Assembly (NCBI GenBank): GCA_900552195.1
Contig: URYO01000022.1
Coordinates: forward strand, 1-12,301
Source: an uncultured Sutterella sp.
GTDB lineage: Bacteria > Pseudomonadota > Gammaproteobacteria > Burkholderiales > Burkholderiaceae_F
Direction: 5' to 3'
Length of the DNA stretch: 12,301 bases
Every line of letters begins with the position of its first letter. Position 1 is the stretch's first letter. This document shows, piece by piece, positions 1 to 6,325 of this stretch. A model generated the notes under the pieces. It searched no databases, was not told where the DNA came from, and worked only from the letters and a program-made list of their open reading frames with translations. Position numbers and translations under genes: made by a program.

Positions 1-1715
1 TGTTTTACGGGAGCCTCTTCTTTCGCAACGATATCTTTAAGCTCGCGGCGAAGAATCTTACCCACAGGTGTCTTCGGAATGGAATCAACGAAAACGATTT
101 CTTTCGGCATCTTGTAACCGGTGAGGTTCTGACGGCAGTAAGCCTTGACCTGCTCGACAGTCAGAGACGGATCTTTCTTAACGATCACGGCCTTGACGCG
201 TTCGCCGGATTTTTCGTTCGGAACACCGACCACGCCGCATTCCAAAATCTCCGGCATGCTCTGAAGAACGCCTTCAATTTCGTTCGGGTAGACGTTAAAG
301 CCGCTGACCAGAATCATGTCTTTCTGGCGGTCGGTAATTGTAATGCGGCCGTTGCTGTCCATATTGCCGATATCACCTGTGCGCAGCCAGCCGTCGCGCA
401 GAACGGCAGCCGTTTCTTCCGGCTTATCCCAGTAGCCGCGCATGACCTGCGGACCCTTCACGCAGATTTCGCCGGTGTGTTCCGGAATTTCCTGCGGAGT
501 CGTCCAGAAGCCGAGGTCCTTGAATCCTTCACCGCGGATAGAAACCACGGTAGACGGGAACGGGAAGCCGACGGAACCGTTCCAAGGGGTGTTCATCGGG
601 TTGGCGGCAACGCCCGGAGAGCATTCGGTCAAACCATAGGCCTCAATAATGTGGCCGCCGGTCACTTCTTTCCAGCGTTCGGCTACTGACTTCTGAACTT
701 GTGTGCCGCCGCCGACGGTGAGCTTCAACATCTTGAAGTCAACCTGGTCAAATCCCGGTGTATTGAGCAGGCCGTTGAAGAGCGTGTTCACACCGCAGAT
801 CACGGTAAAGTGCTGTTTCTCGCATTCTTTGACCAAACCCTTCATGTCGCGAGGGTTAGCAATCAGCACCATGCGAGCGCCCCACTGAAGGAAGCTGCAC
901 AGAGCGGTCAGAGAAAAGATGTGATAGAGCGGAAGCGCTGTCATAACGACTTCGGTCTTCTTCTTGAAGTCGCCGGAAATCCAAACACCCGTCTGCTGCA
1001 AGTTGGCCAACACATTGCGGTGCGTGAGCATGGCGCCTTTGGCAATGCCGGTTGTGCCGCCTGTGTACTGCAGAAGTGCGATGTCATAGCGGTCGAGCTT
1101 GACCGGATTAAATTTTCTGGAAGCGCCTTGGGCGAGTGCGTCGCGGAAAGAGACAGCGTGTTCGAGATTGAACTCGGGCACCATCTTCTTTACTTTCTTC
1201 AGCATGAAGTTAACGAGTAGACGCTTCGGAGCAGAAAGCAAGTCGCCGACCTGAGTCGTGATGACGTGTTCAACGGGAGAATCTTTTTGAATCTTTTCAA
1301 ACGTCTTGGCGAAGTTCTCGATGATGACCAAGACCTTAGCGCCGGAATCCTTCAGCTGTCCGCCAAGCTCGCGGGCGGTGTAAAGCGGATTGACGTTGAC
1401 GACGATAAGTCCGGCTTTCATGATGCCGAACAGACAGATCGGATACTGGAGAAGGTTCGGCATCATCACGGCAACGCGGTCGCCCTGCTCGACGCCCGGG
1501 AGCGACTGCAGATAAGAAGCAAACGCCGTCACTTTCTCATCAAATTCTTTGTACGTCATTGTCTTGCCCAGGCTGGTAAAGACCGGAGCATCACCGTACT
1601 CTTGACAGATCTTTTCCTGGAAATCCGGCAGTGATTCGTAAATATCCGGATTAATGGTCGCGGGCACGCCCTCAGGGTAGTGCTTGATCCATAGATATTC
1701 TTGAGTATCTGTCAT
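1..1715 (-). CDS. fadD: Long-chain fatty-acid--CoA ligase (3' end outside window)
   Basis: ATP-dependent activation of fatty acids to acyl-CoA via an acyl-adenylate, at the inner face of the membrane, feeding beta-oxidation or lipid synthesis. The 571 codons present cover almost the whole family length (E. coli FadD is 561 aa). The AMP-binding P-loop YTGGTTGIAKGAM lies at about residues 217-229. The acyl-CoA synthetase signature (W-L-R-TGDIG, then TDRQKDMI and SGFNVYPNE) lies at about residues 440-480. The C-terminal catalytic-lysine region GKILRREL is encoded at plus-strand 42-65. The reading frame leaves the window in a charged tail, so the stop should be only a few codons beyond position 1. 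The start ATG at 1713-1715 has TTAGGA about 9 nt upstream. It lies 80 bp downstream of hemG on the same strand, separated by an inverted repeat. Substrate chain length is inferred from FadD similarity. Confidence 0.93.
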   Translation of the reverse strand, partial: MTDTQEYLWIKHYPEGVPATINPDIYESLPDFQEKICQEYGDAPVFTSLGKTMTYKEFDEKVTAFASYLQSLPGVEQGDRVAVMMPNLLQYPICLFGIMKAGLIVVNVNPLYTARELGGQLKDSGAKVLVIIENFAKTFEKIQKDSPVEHVITTQVGDLLSAPKRLLVNFMLKKVKKMVPEFNLEHAVSFRDALAQGASRKFNPVKLDRYDIALLQYTGGTTGIAKGAMLTHRNVLANLQQTGVWISGDFKKKTEVVMTALPLYHIFSLTALCSFLQWGARMVLIANPRDMKGLVKECEKQHFTVICGVNTLFNGLLNTPGFDQVDFKMLKLTVGGGTQVQKSVAERWKEVTGGHIIEAYGLTECSPGVAANPMNTPWNGSVGFPFPSTVVSIRGEGFKDLGFWTTPQEIPEHTGEICVKGPQVMRGYWDKPEETAAVLRDGWLRTGDIGNMDSNGRITITDRQKDMILVSGFNVYPNEIEGVLQSMPEILECGVVGVPNEKSGERVKAVIVKKDPSLTVEQVKAYCRQNLTGYKMPKEIVFVDSIPKTPVGKILRRELKDIVAKEEAPVK

Positions 1716-1739
1716 TTGTTTCTGTCCTAAAGAAAGCGT

Positions 1740-1761
1740 AACCCGCTAATTTTAGCGGGTT
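1740..1761. repeat. Inverted repeat between hemG and fadD
   Basis: A near-perfect dyad with arms AACCCGCT and AGCGGGTT around a short A/T centre; pairing can extend to 10 bp, leaving two unpaired bases. Read on the minus strand it sits after hemG and 25 nt before the fadD start. No clean T-run follows on either strand, so it may be a weak or processed terminator, an mRNA-stabilising stem or an operator. Sequence alone does not decide. Confidence 0.5.
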
Positions 1762-1795
1762 GCGCGATATAAAAACATTGAGAATTAGCCTGAGA

Positions 1796-2341
1796 TTAAG
1801 CTTGGTGGGCAAGCTTGGAGATGTGTTTGGCGTACTGCTTCACATCTTCCCAGTCGGTAAAGTCAATGCACATAGACGGGTCTGTCGGGCCGTTTGTGAT
1901 CTTCATGATGAGCTGAATGCACTTCTTATCAAAGAGATTCAGGTGCGGGTAGTCGATCTTGCCGGCAAAGCACTTGAGGTCTCTGGGACGCCACGGAGAG
2001 CGTTCAAGGAATTTCTGCATGTAGCGGTTGCCTTCGACTGTCGCCTTAAACGGTGTGCGGGCAACGACGGTAACGTTGAACATCGCATTGGGCTTGCGGT
2101 CGAGTTCCGTGCAGTTGTTGCGAACAAATTCGTAAACGTTCGGATGGTAAGTGCCGTAGACAACGGGGAAGCCGCAGAGCACGAAATCATGCTTGCTCCA
2201 GTCCACGCCTTCGCGAAGGGCTTCGGAGACCGGCATAACCGTCACGGTGTTTCCGAGTGCCTCGAGTTCGTCGGCAATAGTACGAACCATGCGGGCGGTA
2301 TGGCCCATACGAGAGTAATAAACGATAAGAATGTTCTTCAT
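1796..2341 (-). CDS. hemG: Menaquinone-dependent protoporphyrinogen IX dehydrogenase (HemG)
   Basis: Flavodoxin-like FMN enzyme that oxidises protoporphyrinogen IX to protoporphyrin IX, passing electrons to the quinone pool and so linking haem synthesis to anaerobic respiration. The 181 aa match the length of E. coli HemG. The FMN phosphate loop YYSRMGHTARM is at residues 8-18. A flavodoxin core follows (CGFPVVYGTYHPNVYEFV, residues about 56-73). The HemG-specific insertion absent from ordinary flavodoxins is also present: KFLERSPWRPRDLKCFAG near 115-132, then LIMKITNG-PTD, with the conserved DW near the end. The start is ATG with GGAG about 10 nt upstream. It diverges from infA. An oxygen-independent haem step fits the haem demand of the multihaem cytochrome encoded in the same window, although the two genes are 8 kb apart. 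Confidence 0.93.
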   Translation of the reverse strand: MKNILIVYYSRMGHTARMVRTIADELEALGNTVTVMPVSEALREGVDWSKHDFVLCGFPVVYGTYHPNVYEFVRNNCTELDRKPNAMFNVTVVARTPFKATVEGNRYMQKFLERSPWRPRDLKCFAGKIDYPHLNLFDKKCIQLIMKITNGPTDPSMCIDFTDWEDVKQYAKHISKLAHQA

Positions 2342-2407
2342 TAATTCCGCTCCGATCGCGTCCGGGCCGACAAGGCCTTTCGCATCAATTTGTAATTTAT
2401 TAAGTCG

Positions 2408-2416
2408 ATTTTAGCA
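2408..2416 (-). promoter_or_regulatory. Candidate extended -10 for hemG
   Basis: On the minus strand the sequence reads TGC-TAAAAT, an extended -10 element, about 65 nt upstream of the hemG ATG. No good -35 hexamer is seen at 16-18 nt, which is usual when a TGn extension is present. Confidence 0.4.
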
Positions 2417-2499
2417 AAACCGCCCTGATTGGCTCATTTTTGTTAATGAGTTTACGTACTTAGGCGCATTGTCGGGTAAAATCCGATTTTTAAAACCCT

Positions 2500-2521
2500 G
2501 TTCCTATTGATTATTAGGAAC
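2500..2521 (+). promoter_or_regulatory. Hairpin covering the infA Shine-Dalgarno
   Basis: GTTCCTA (2500-2506) pairs perfectly with TAGGAAC (2515-2521) around an 8-nt loop. The only purine-rich ribosome-binding motif before infA, AGGAA at 2516-2520, lies in the 3' arm. It is 13 nt from the ATG, which is rather far. The stem could lower initiation or make it conditional. The function is inferred. Confidence 0.45.
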
Positions 2522-2533
2522 TTTTATTCTTAT

Positions 2534-2794
2534 ATGGCTAAAGAAGACCTGATTGAAACAACTGCAACCGTTACCGAAGTTCTTCCGGACGCTCGCTATC
2601 GCGTCAAACTCGACAACGGCTATGAACTGATTGCCTACACAAACGGCAAAATGCGTAAGCATCACATCCGAATTCTCGCCGGCGATAAAGTTTCGCTGGA
2701 AATCTCCCCGTACGACATGACCAAAGGCCGCATCACCTTCCGTCATATCGAGGGTCGTCCTCCGGTCGCTGCCGCCGGCGGAAAACGCAAGTAA
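2534..2794 (+). CDS. infA: Translation initiation factor IF-1, C-terminally extended paralogue
   Basis: IF-1 binds the 30S A site during initiation. The 86-aa product begins [18 protein letters not shown] and carries the OB-fold core with the conserved [16 protein letters not shown] and [14 protein letters not shown] blocks (residues about 38-71). E. coli IF-1 is 72 aa and ends just after this. Here about 14 more residues, rich in Pro, Gly, Ala and Lys/Arg ([14 protein letters not shown]), follow. Such a tail is typical of the second, stand-alone IF-1 of Burkholderiales rather than the copy in the ribosomal-protein operon. A TTG codon nine codons upstream in frame is not used, because the family N terminus starts exactly at this ATG. 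The gene is monocistronic: it diverges from hemG and has its own terminator. Confidence 0.95.
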   Translation: MAKEDLIETTATVTEVLPDARYRVKLDNGYELIAYTNGKMRKHHIRILAGDKVSLEISPYDMTKGRITFRHIEGRPPVAAAGGKRK

Positions 2795-2806
2795 TCGATT
2801 CAATAG

Positions 2807-2836
2807 AAGCACTCAGCAAATCGAGTGCTTTTATTT
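2807..2836 (+). terminator. Intrinsic terminator of infA
   Basis: AAGCACTC (2807-2814) and GAGTGCTT (2823-2830) form an 8-bp stem with an 8-nt loop, followed by TTTTATTTT. The T-run overlaps the stop codon of the convergent S4-domain gene. The opposite strand has only a poor T-run, so it mainly serves infA. Confidence 0.85.
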
Positions 2837-3046
2837 TGCGTGCTCGACGACCTCAATCGTCTGATCTTTAAACTGGACTTTCTGTCCGGCGCGGATTTTA
2901 TGACCGCGTTCGGTGCAGACTTTTCCGTCCACATTCACTAAGCCGTCCTGTACGACTTGTTTTGCTTCTCCGCCTGTGCCTGTCAATCCGGCTGCCTTCA
3001 GCAGATCTCCTAAGCGAATAAATTCGCCGTTTAATTCGAATTTCAT
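2831..3046 (-). CDS. Small S4-domain RNA-binding protein (YbcJ family)
   Basis: A 71-aa protein made almost wholly of one S4 RNA-binding fold: RLGDLLKAAGLTGTGGEAK, then VVQDGLVNVDGKVCTERG and HKIRAGQKVQF, the usual helix-helix-strand arrangement that binds structured RNA. It matches the short stand-alone S4 proteins related to E. coli YbcJ, thought to act on rRNA or the ribosome; the exact target is unknown. The chosen ATG (3044-3046) has AAGGAA about 7 nt upstream and begins MKFELNGEFIRL, like other family members. An upstream in-frame start at 3097 would add 17 unrelated residues and lacks comparable support. It converges on infA and overlaps that gene's terminator. Its own terminator is not clear. 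Confidence 0.86.
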   Translation of the reverse strand: MKFELNGEFIRLGDLLKAAGLTGTGGEAKQVVQDGLVNVDGKVCTERGHKIRAGQKVQFKDQTIEVVEHAK

Positions 3047-3143
3047 TCCGATTTCCTTTTTTGACTTTCTCAGATGAAATGCATTGTATTCCTGCAAGGC
3101 ATTTCTTTTATCACCGGCGCCGAATTCGAGGCCTCAGAAACGA

Positions 3144-3165
3144 CAAACGCCCCGAAGGGCGTTTG
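3144..3165 (-). terminator. Intrinsic terminator of the M20 peptidase gene
   Basis: On the minus strand CAAACGCCC-TTCG-GGGCGTTTG forms a 9-bp stem closed by a UUCG tetraloop on a C-G pair. It is followed by TCGTTTCTG and begins 24 nt after the stop codon. The very stable hairpin makes termination likely although the T-run is short. Confidence 0.78.
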
Positions 3166-3188
3166 CGCTTAGATCTGCTTCTGCTGGA

Positions 3189-4304
3189 TTAGATCAGAGA
3201 CAGGAAGCGAGAGATCATGCGAATACGTTCTTCGACTGTGTCTAAGCGAAGGAATTCGCGATCGCAGTGGAATTCGCCGCCGGCAGGGCCGCATCCGTCA
3301 ATGACGGGGAGACCGGCTTCAGCCATGTGGTTGCCGTCGGAAGCACCGCCTGCGTCAACCCAGTCGATATCGAAGCCTTCGAGTTTGGCAGCTTCGGTGA
3401 TCTGAGCAACGAGTTCTTTCGTTGCGTCGGACAGCGGCATAGCGTTGCTGTGGCTGACGCGTTCGATTGTCTGAGTTACGCCGGGAGCCCAAACGGCAGC
3501 AGCCAGTTTGTTGATACCGTCGTCAAGATATTTGTCGTCTTCGTTGTTCCAGTAACGTGTGTCGAGCTTAACGACGCATTTTTCGGAAATGACGTTAGGA
3601 GCGCTGCCGCCTTCGATCACACCGGGGTTGACCGTTGTGCCTTTATCAACATCGGCCAGACCAGCAGCTGCCAAAGCAAAGCGCATAGCGGCGATGTTGG
3701 CGTTGGCTCCTTTGTACGGAGCGTTGCCGGCGTGGGAAGCTTTACCGTGGAAGGTTACGACGTAGTTGGTAGAACCCTTTCTGGAGCGGACGAGCTGACC
3801 GCCGGCGCGGGCTGCTTCAAAAACCAGAGCGCGGGAAGATTTGGCGGCGATGCTCTTGAGCCAGGCGCTGGAAGCCTTGGAGCCGGTTTCTTCGTCCGGG
3901 TTCAGAGCAACAGCGATGGAGAGTCTTTCCAGATCTTCAGGACGAGCAGCCTTCAGAGCGTAGTAGATGGCAAGAACACCGCTCTTGCAGTCGCTGCAGC
4001 CGGGGCCGTAGGCGCGGTCGCCTTTCACGGTCAAAGGACGAGCAGCGGCAGTTCCGTCAGGGAAAACGGTGTCGAGGTGAGCGTTGAAGAGAACGTCATA
4101 GCGGTCAGCGTTAGGCTTGTTCGTAGCGAACAGACCGTTGCCGGCATTCGGACCTAAGTCAACGAGGTCGGCTTTGAATCCGATGGATTCGAGGTGGCCC
4201 TTCATAATCTTAGCGGCTTCGGTAACGCCGGCAATGTTTGCAGTGCCGCGGTCTTTGTTAACCAATTCGGCCAAGTCTTTCATGTAAGAGTCGAGAACTG
4301 ACAT
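3189..4304 (-). CDS. M20 family metallopeptidase, carboxypeptidase G2 (glutamate carboxypeptidase) type
   Basis: Predicted di-zinc exopeptidase that removes a C-terminal amino acid, classically glutamate from folate-type or N-acyl substrates; the real substrate here is unknown. The 371-aa chain has the M20 ligand set in order: H76 and D78 in NAHLDTVF; D105 in GCSDCKSGV bridging the metals; E138 as general base and E139 as ligand in NPDEETGS; E163 in VFEAAR; and H346 in EFHCDRE. The lid/dimerisation domain contains SHAGNAPYKGANAN (residues 190-203), with H191 usually reaching the partner active site. No signal peptide is seen, so it is probably cytoplasmic, whereas Pseudomonas CPG2 is exported. 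The ATG at 4302-4304 has GAGGAAA about 6 nt upstream. It is a single-gene unit with its own terminator. Confidence 0.9.
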   Translation of the reverse strand: MSVLDSYMKDLAELVNKDRGTANIAGVTEAAKIMKGHLESIGFKADLVDLGPNAGNGLFATNKPNADRYDVLFNAHLDTVFPDGTAAARPLTVKGDRAYGPGCSDCKSGVLAIYYALKAARPEDLERLSIAVALNPDEETGSKASSAWLKSIAAKSSRALVFEAARAGGQLVRSRKGSTNYVVTFHGKASHAGNAPYKGANANIAAMRFALAAAGLADVDKGTTVNPGVIEGGSAPNVISEKCVVKLDTRYWNNEDDKYLDDGINKLAAAVWAPGVTQTIERVSHSNAMPLSDATKELVAQITEAAKLEGFDIDWVDAGGASDGNHMAEAGLPVIDGCGPAGGEFHCDREFLRLDTVEERIRMISRFLSLI

Positions 4305-4484
4305 TGATGTTTCCTCTTATTAAAGTTGCGTAAAACAGTTGAGCCCGAAGGCTTAACGATTCCCGCGATTGTAATGATTTGTGAGATTTAGATAAATGAG
4401 AATAAATACCGCTGGACAAACCTATTTTGATTACTCAATTCGAAAAAAATTTCTGGTTCCGAGGTCGTTTTTGTGCTGAGATAA

Positions 4485-4502
4485 GGAATACATTCGCATT
4501 CC
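4485..4502. promoter_or_regulatory. Imperfect dyad upstream of lrgA
   Basis: GGAAT (4485-4489) and ATTCC (4498-4502) frame an 8-bp spacer, with one more matched pair inside, 28 bp before the lrgA start. Its size and position would suit an operator for a dimeric activator or repressor. The rest of 4305-4529 is AT-rich and shows no convincing sigma-70 promoter. Confidence 0.3.
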
Positions 4503-4529
4503 ACGTCAATTTTCACAATCTATTAAAAA

Positions 4530-4904
4530 ATGATCGAAGGTCTGGTCCTTCTACTCGTATTCCAACTTTTGGGAAACGTTGCCGAGATGTACTTCCATCT
4601 CCCGGTTCCCGGCTCGGTTCTGGGCATGTTCCTGCTGCTCGTTGCCTTGATCGCAAACGACCGTCTGGCTTCCTGGGTCCGTCCGATTTCCTTAGTCCTG
4701 ATTTCTTATCTTGCCGTGCTGTTTGTTCCGGCCGGTGTCGGCATCATGCTGCACATTGACCGACTTAAAAATGAAGCGCTTCCAATCGGCGTCTCCTTAG
4801 TCGTCAGTACAATCCTGACCATCGCCGTAACCGCCTTAGTCATTAAGTACTCCACGATCTGGCTGCAGAAACGCAAAGAACAGAAGGGGGCAAGCCATGA
4901 ATAA
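4530..4904 (+). CDS. lrgA: CidA/LrgA family membrane protein
   Basis: A 124-aa holin-like integral membrane protein. In Staphylococcus these proteins modulate autolysis; in other bacteria LrgA works with LrgB in small-molecule export or overflow metabolism. Four hydrophobic segments are seen at about 2-18, 29-43, 52-72 and 85-106, with the family block LPVPGSVLGMFLLL at residues 24-37 and a basic C-terminal tail (LQKRKEQKG). A stop codon lies two codons upstream in frame, fixing the ATG at 4530. No Shine-Dalgarno is visible; only TATTAAAAA precedes the start. It overlaps lrgB by 8 nt, so the two are co-transcribed and probably translationally coupled. Confidence 0.9.
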   Translation: MIEGLVLLLVFQLLGNVAEMYFHLPVPGSVLGMFLLLVALIANDRLASWVRPISLVLISYLAVLFVPAGVGIMLHIDRLKNEALPIGVSLVVSTILTIAVTALVIKYSTIWLQKRKEQKGASHE

Positions 4905-5640
4905 CATTGATTTTCACGGCATCGAGGAGATTTGGTCCTCGCTTTCTACCTCTTCTCTTTTGTGGCTGACCGTCACCCTGGCGGCTTACCTCTTTGCTCA
5001 GAAACTTTATAAGTGGAGCAATTGGAATTCTCTGCTAAACCCGGTAGCAGTTTCCATCGTCACGGTTGTCATTTTGCTGATGGCTACGCATACGCCCTAT
5101 CAGACATACTTTTCGGGCGCCCAGTTCATTCACTTTTTGCTCGGACCGACAACGGTAGCGCTGGCCGTGCCGCTTTATGACCTCAGAATTCAGCTGGCTA
5201 AAAATTGGCTTCCGATTTTATTGGGACTTTTTGCCGGCGCCGTTACGGCTATTACTTCGACAGTCCTGATCGCAGGACTCCTCGGAGCGTCTCCCGAAAC
5301 CATCATCAGTTTGGCTCCGAAGAGTGTCACGACTCCGATTGCCATGTCTATTGCAGAAAAACTCGGCGGCCTGCCCGCGCTCTCTGCCTCCTTGGTGGTG
5401 CTAACCGGCGTACTCGGTTCAATCTGCGCAGGTCCTTTATTCCTGCTCCTGAAAGTCGACTCTTCATCTGCTAAAGGTTTCGCGCTCGGTCTTTCCGCGC
5501 ACGGCATGGGTACTTCCCGCGCCTTCCAGATTGACTCAACAGCCGGCGCCTACGGAAGTCTCGCCATCGGCTTAACCGGCTTGACCACCGCGATTCTGGC
5601 GCCGCTGCTTACGCCGCTTTTAATGAAGCTTTTCTTCTAG
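4897..5640 (+). CDS. lrgB: CidB/LrgB family membrane protein
   Basis: A 247-aa polytopic inner-membrane partner of LrgA. Family blocks are present: LLGPTTVALAVPLY at 81-94, SLAPKSVTTPIAM at 138-150, the glycine-rich VLTGVLGSICAGPL at 168-181, and SAHGMGTSRA at 200-209. At least six hydrophobic spans surround them, and the N-terminal 20 residues are soluble. The relative plant protein PLGG1 exports glycolate, and bacterial LrgAB pairs are linked to pyruvate or other organic-acid flux. The substrate here cannot be read from sequence. The ATG overlaps the end of lrgA and has AAGGGGG a few nt upstream. The TAG stop shares CTAG with the stop codon of the convergent pncA. Confidence 0.92.
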   Translation: MNNIDFHGIEEIWSSLSTSSLLWLTVTLAAYLFAQKLYKWSNWNSLLNPVAVSIVTVVILLMATHTPYQTYFSGAQFIHFLLGPTTVALAVPLYDLRIQLAKNWLPILLGLFAGAVTAITSTVLIAGLLGASPETIISLAPKSVTTPIAMSIAEKLGGLPALSASLVVLTGVLGSICAGPLFLLLKVDSSSAKGFALGLSAHGMGTSRAFQIDSTAGAYGSLAIGLTGLTTAILAPLLTPLLMKLFF

Positions 5641-6257
5641 TTGATCTCAGAGGAATCAATGATCTTGATTCCTCTTTTTTTCCATTCGGCTCGGGCTTCA
5701 TCTAATGAACCGTTCACGTCGATCCCGCGACTGGCGTCTTCAATCAAGTAAACCTTGAAGCCCTCATCCGCCGCATCTATGGCTGTCCAGCTGACACAAA
5801 AGTCAGTGGCTAAGCCGCAGACAAAGACTTCCGTAATTCCCTGAGACTTGAGCCACACGCCTAAGTCCGTCTTGGTTTTACGATCGGCCTCTAGAAAAGC
5901 GGAGTAGCTGTCGATATCCGAGTGCGCGCCTTTCTTCACAAAACAGTCGCCGTTTTCTGTATTCAATCCGTCGGCAAATTCTGCGCCGACCGTGTTTTGT
6001 ACACAGTGCTCGGGCCACAAAACCTGCTTTCCATAAGACACGTCAATGGTGCTGTAAGGTGCTTTGCCCAGGTGAGAGGAGGCAAAAGAAATGTGACCTT
6101 GGGGATGCCAGTCCTGCGTAAAGACAACGTGTTTGAACTTCGGAGAAATCCGATTGATGACGGGCACAACTTGACTGCCGTCCTTGACAGGAAGTGCGCC
6201 GGTTTCTAAGAAATCTTTCTGGACGTCGACGACGATGAGCGCCTGGTTGTCTTTCAT
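5637..6257 (-). CDS. pncA: Nicotinamidase
   Basis: Hydrolyses nicotinamide to nicotinate and ammonia in the NAD salvage pathway; cytoplasmic isochorismatase-fold enzyme. The 206 aa fit the family length. The catalytic triad is D11 (VVDVQKDF), K109 (FVKKGAHSD) and C154 (GLATDFCV). The metal site is D49 and H51 in TQDWHPQGH, with H84 in LWPEHC. The cis-peptide strand VCGLATDFC is intact. The start ATG lies in ATGA, overlapping the TGA that ends the out-of-place C-terminal continuation of the upstream flavoprotein gene, which suggests original translational coupling. GGAG is about 9 nt upstream. pncA probably forms a two-gene minus-strand operon with that gene. Its TAG stop overlaps the lrgB stop. 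Confidence 0.95.
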   Translation of the reverse strand: MKDNQALIVVDVQKDFLETGALPVKDGSQVVPVINRISPKFKHVVFTQDWHPQGHISFASSHLGKAPYSTIDVSYGKQVLWPEHCVQNTVGAEFADGLNTENGDCFVKKGAHSDIDSYSAFLEADRKTKTDLGVWLKSQGITEVFVCGLATDFCVSWTAIDAADEGFKVYLIEDASRGIDVNGSLDEARAEWKKRGIKIIDSSEIN

Positions 6258-6325
6258 TTAGCCTCACTCCAATATCCGCAGAATTTGTCAATGATGTCAG
6301 CTGTCGTGCCGCTCTCGGCAAGCTA
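6254..6325 (-). other. In-frame continuation of the flavoprotein gene beyond an amber stop
   Basis: The preceding gene ends at TAG (6323-6325). The same frame then stays open for 22 codons, beginning LAESGTTADIID and ending YWSEAK, to a TGA at 6254-6256 that overlaps the pncA ATG. Nitronate-monooxygenase relatives usually end with a GQ motif, a short loop and an amphipathic helix, and the continuation supplies these after VGQYG. It therefore looks like the original C-terminus. A recent nonsense mutation, a base-call error or readthrough would each fit. Confidence 0.65.

Noticed and set aside
699..1220. Open frame on the plus strand opposite fadD.
   Set aside because: It lies wholly inside the fadD coding sequence, whose AMP-binding signature is on the minus strand; no family resemblance or start signal.
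3047..3097. Earlier in-frame start for the S4-domain protein.
   Set aside because: It adds 17 residues foreign to the family, and the internal ATG at 3044-3046 has a clear AAGGAA.
3267..4157. Long open frame (296 codons) on the plus strand opposite the M20 peptidase.
   Set aside because: The minus strand encodes a protein with every M20 metal ligand in order. The plus-strand frame has no recognisable motif or ribosome-binding site and is a codon-bias shadow.
5637..6325. TAG used as a sense codon in this genome.
   Set aside because: lrgB and pncA both end at TAG at sensible family lengths, so reassignment is unlikely. The amber in the flavoprotein gene needs a local explanation.
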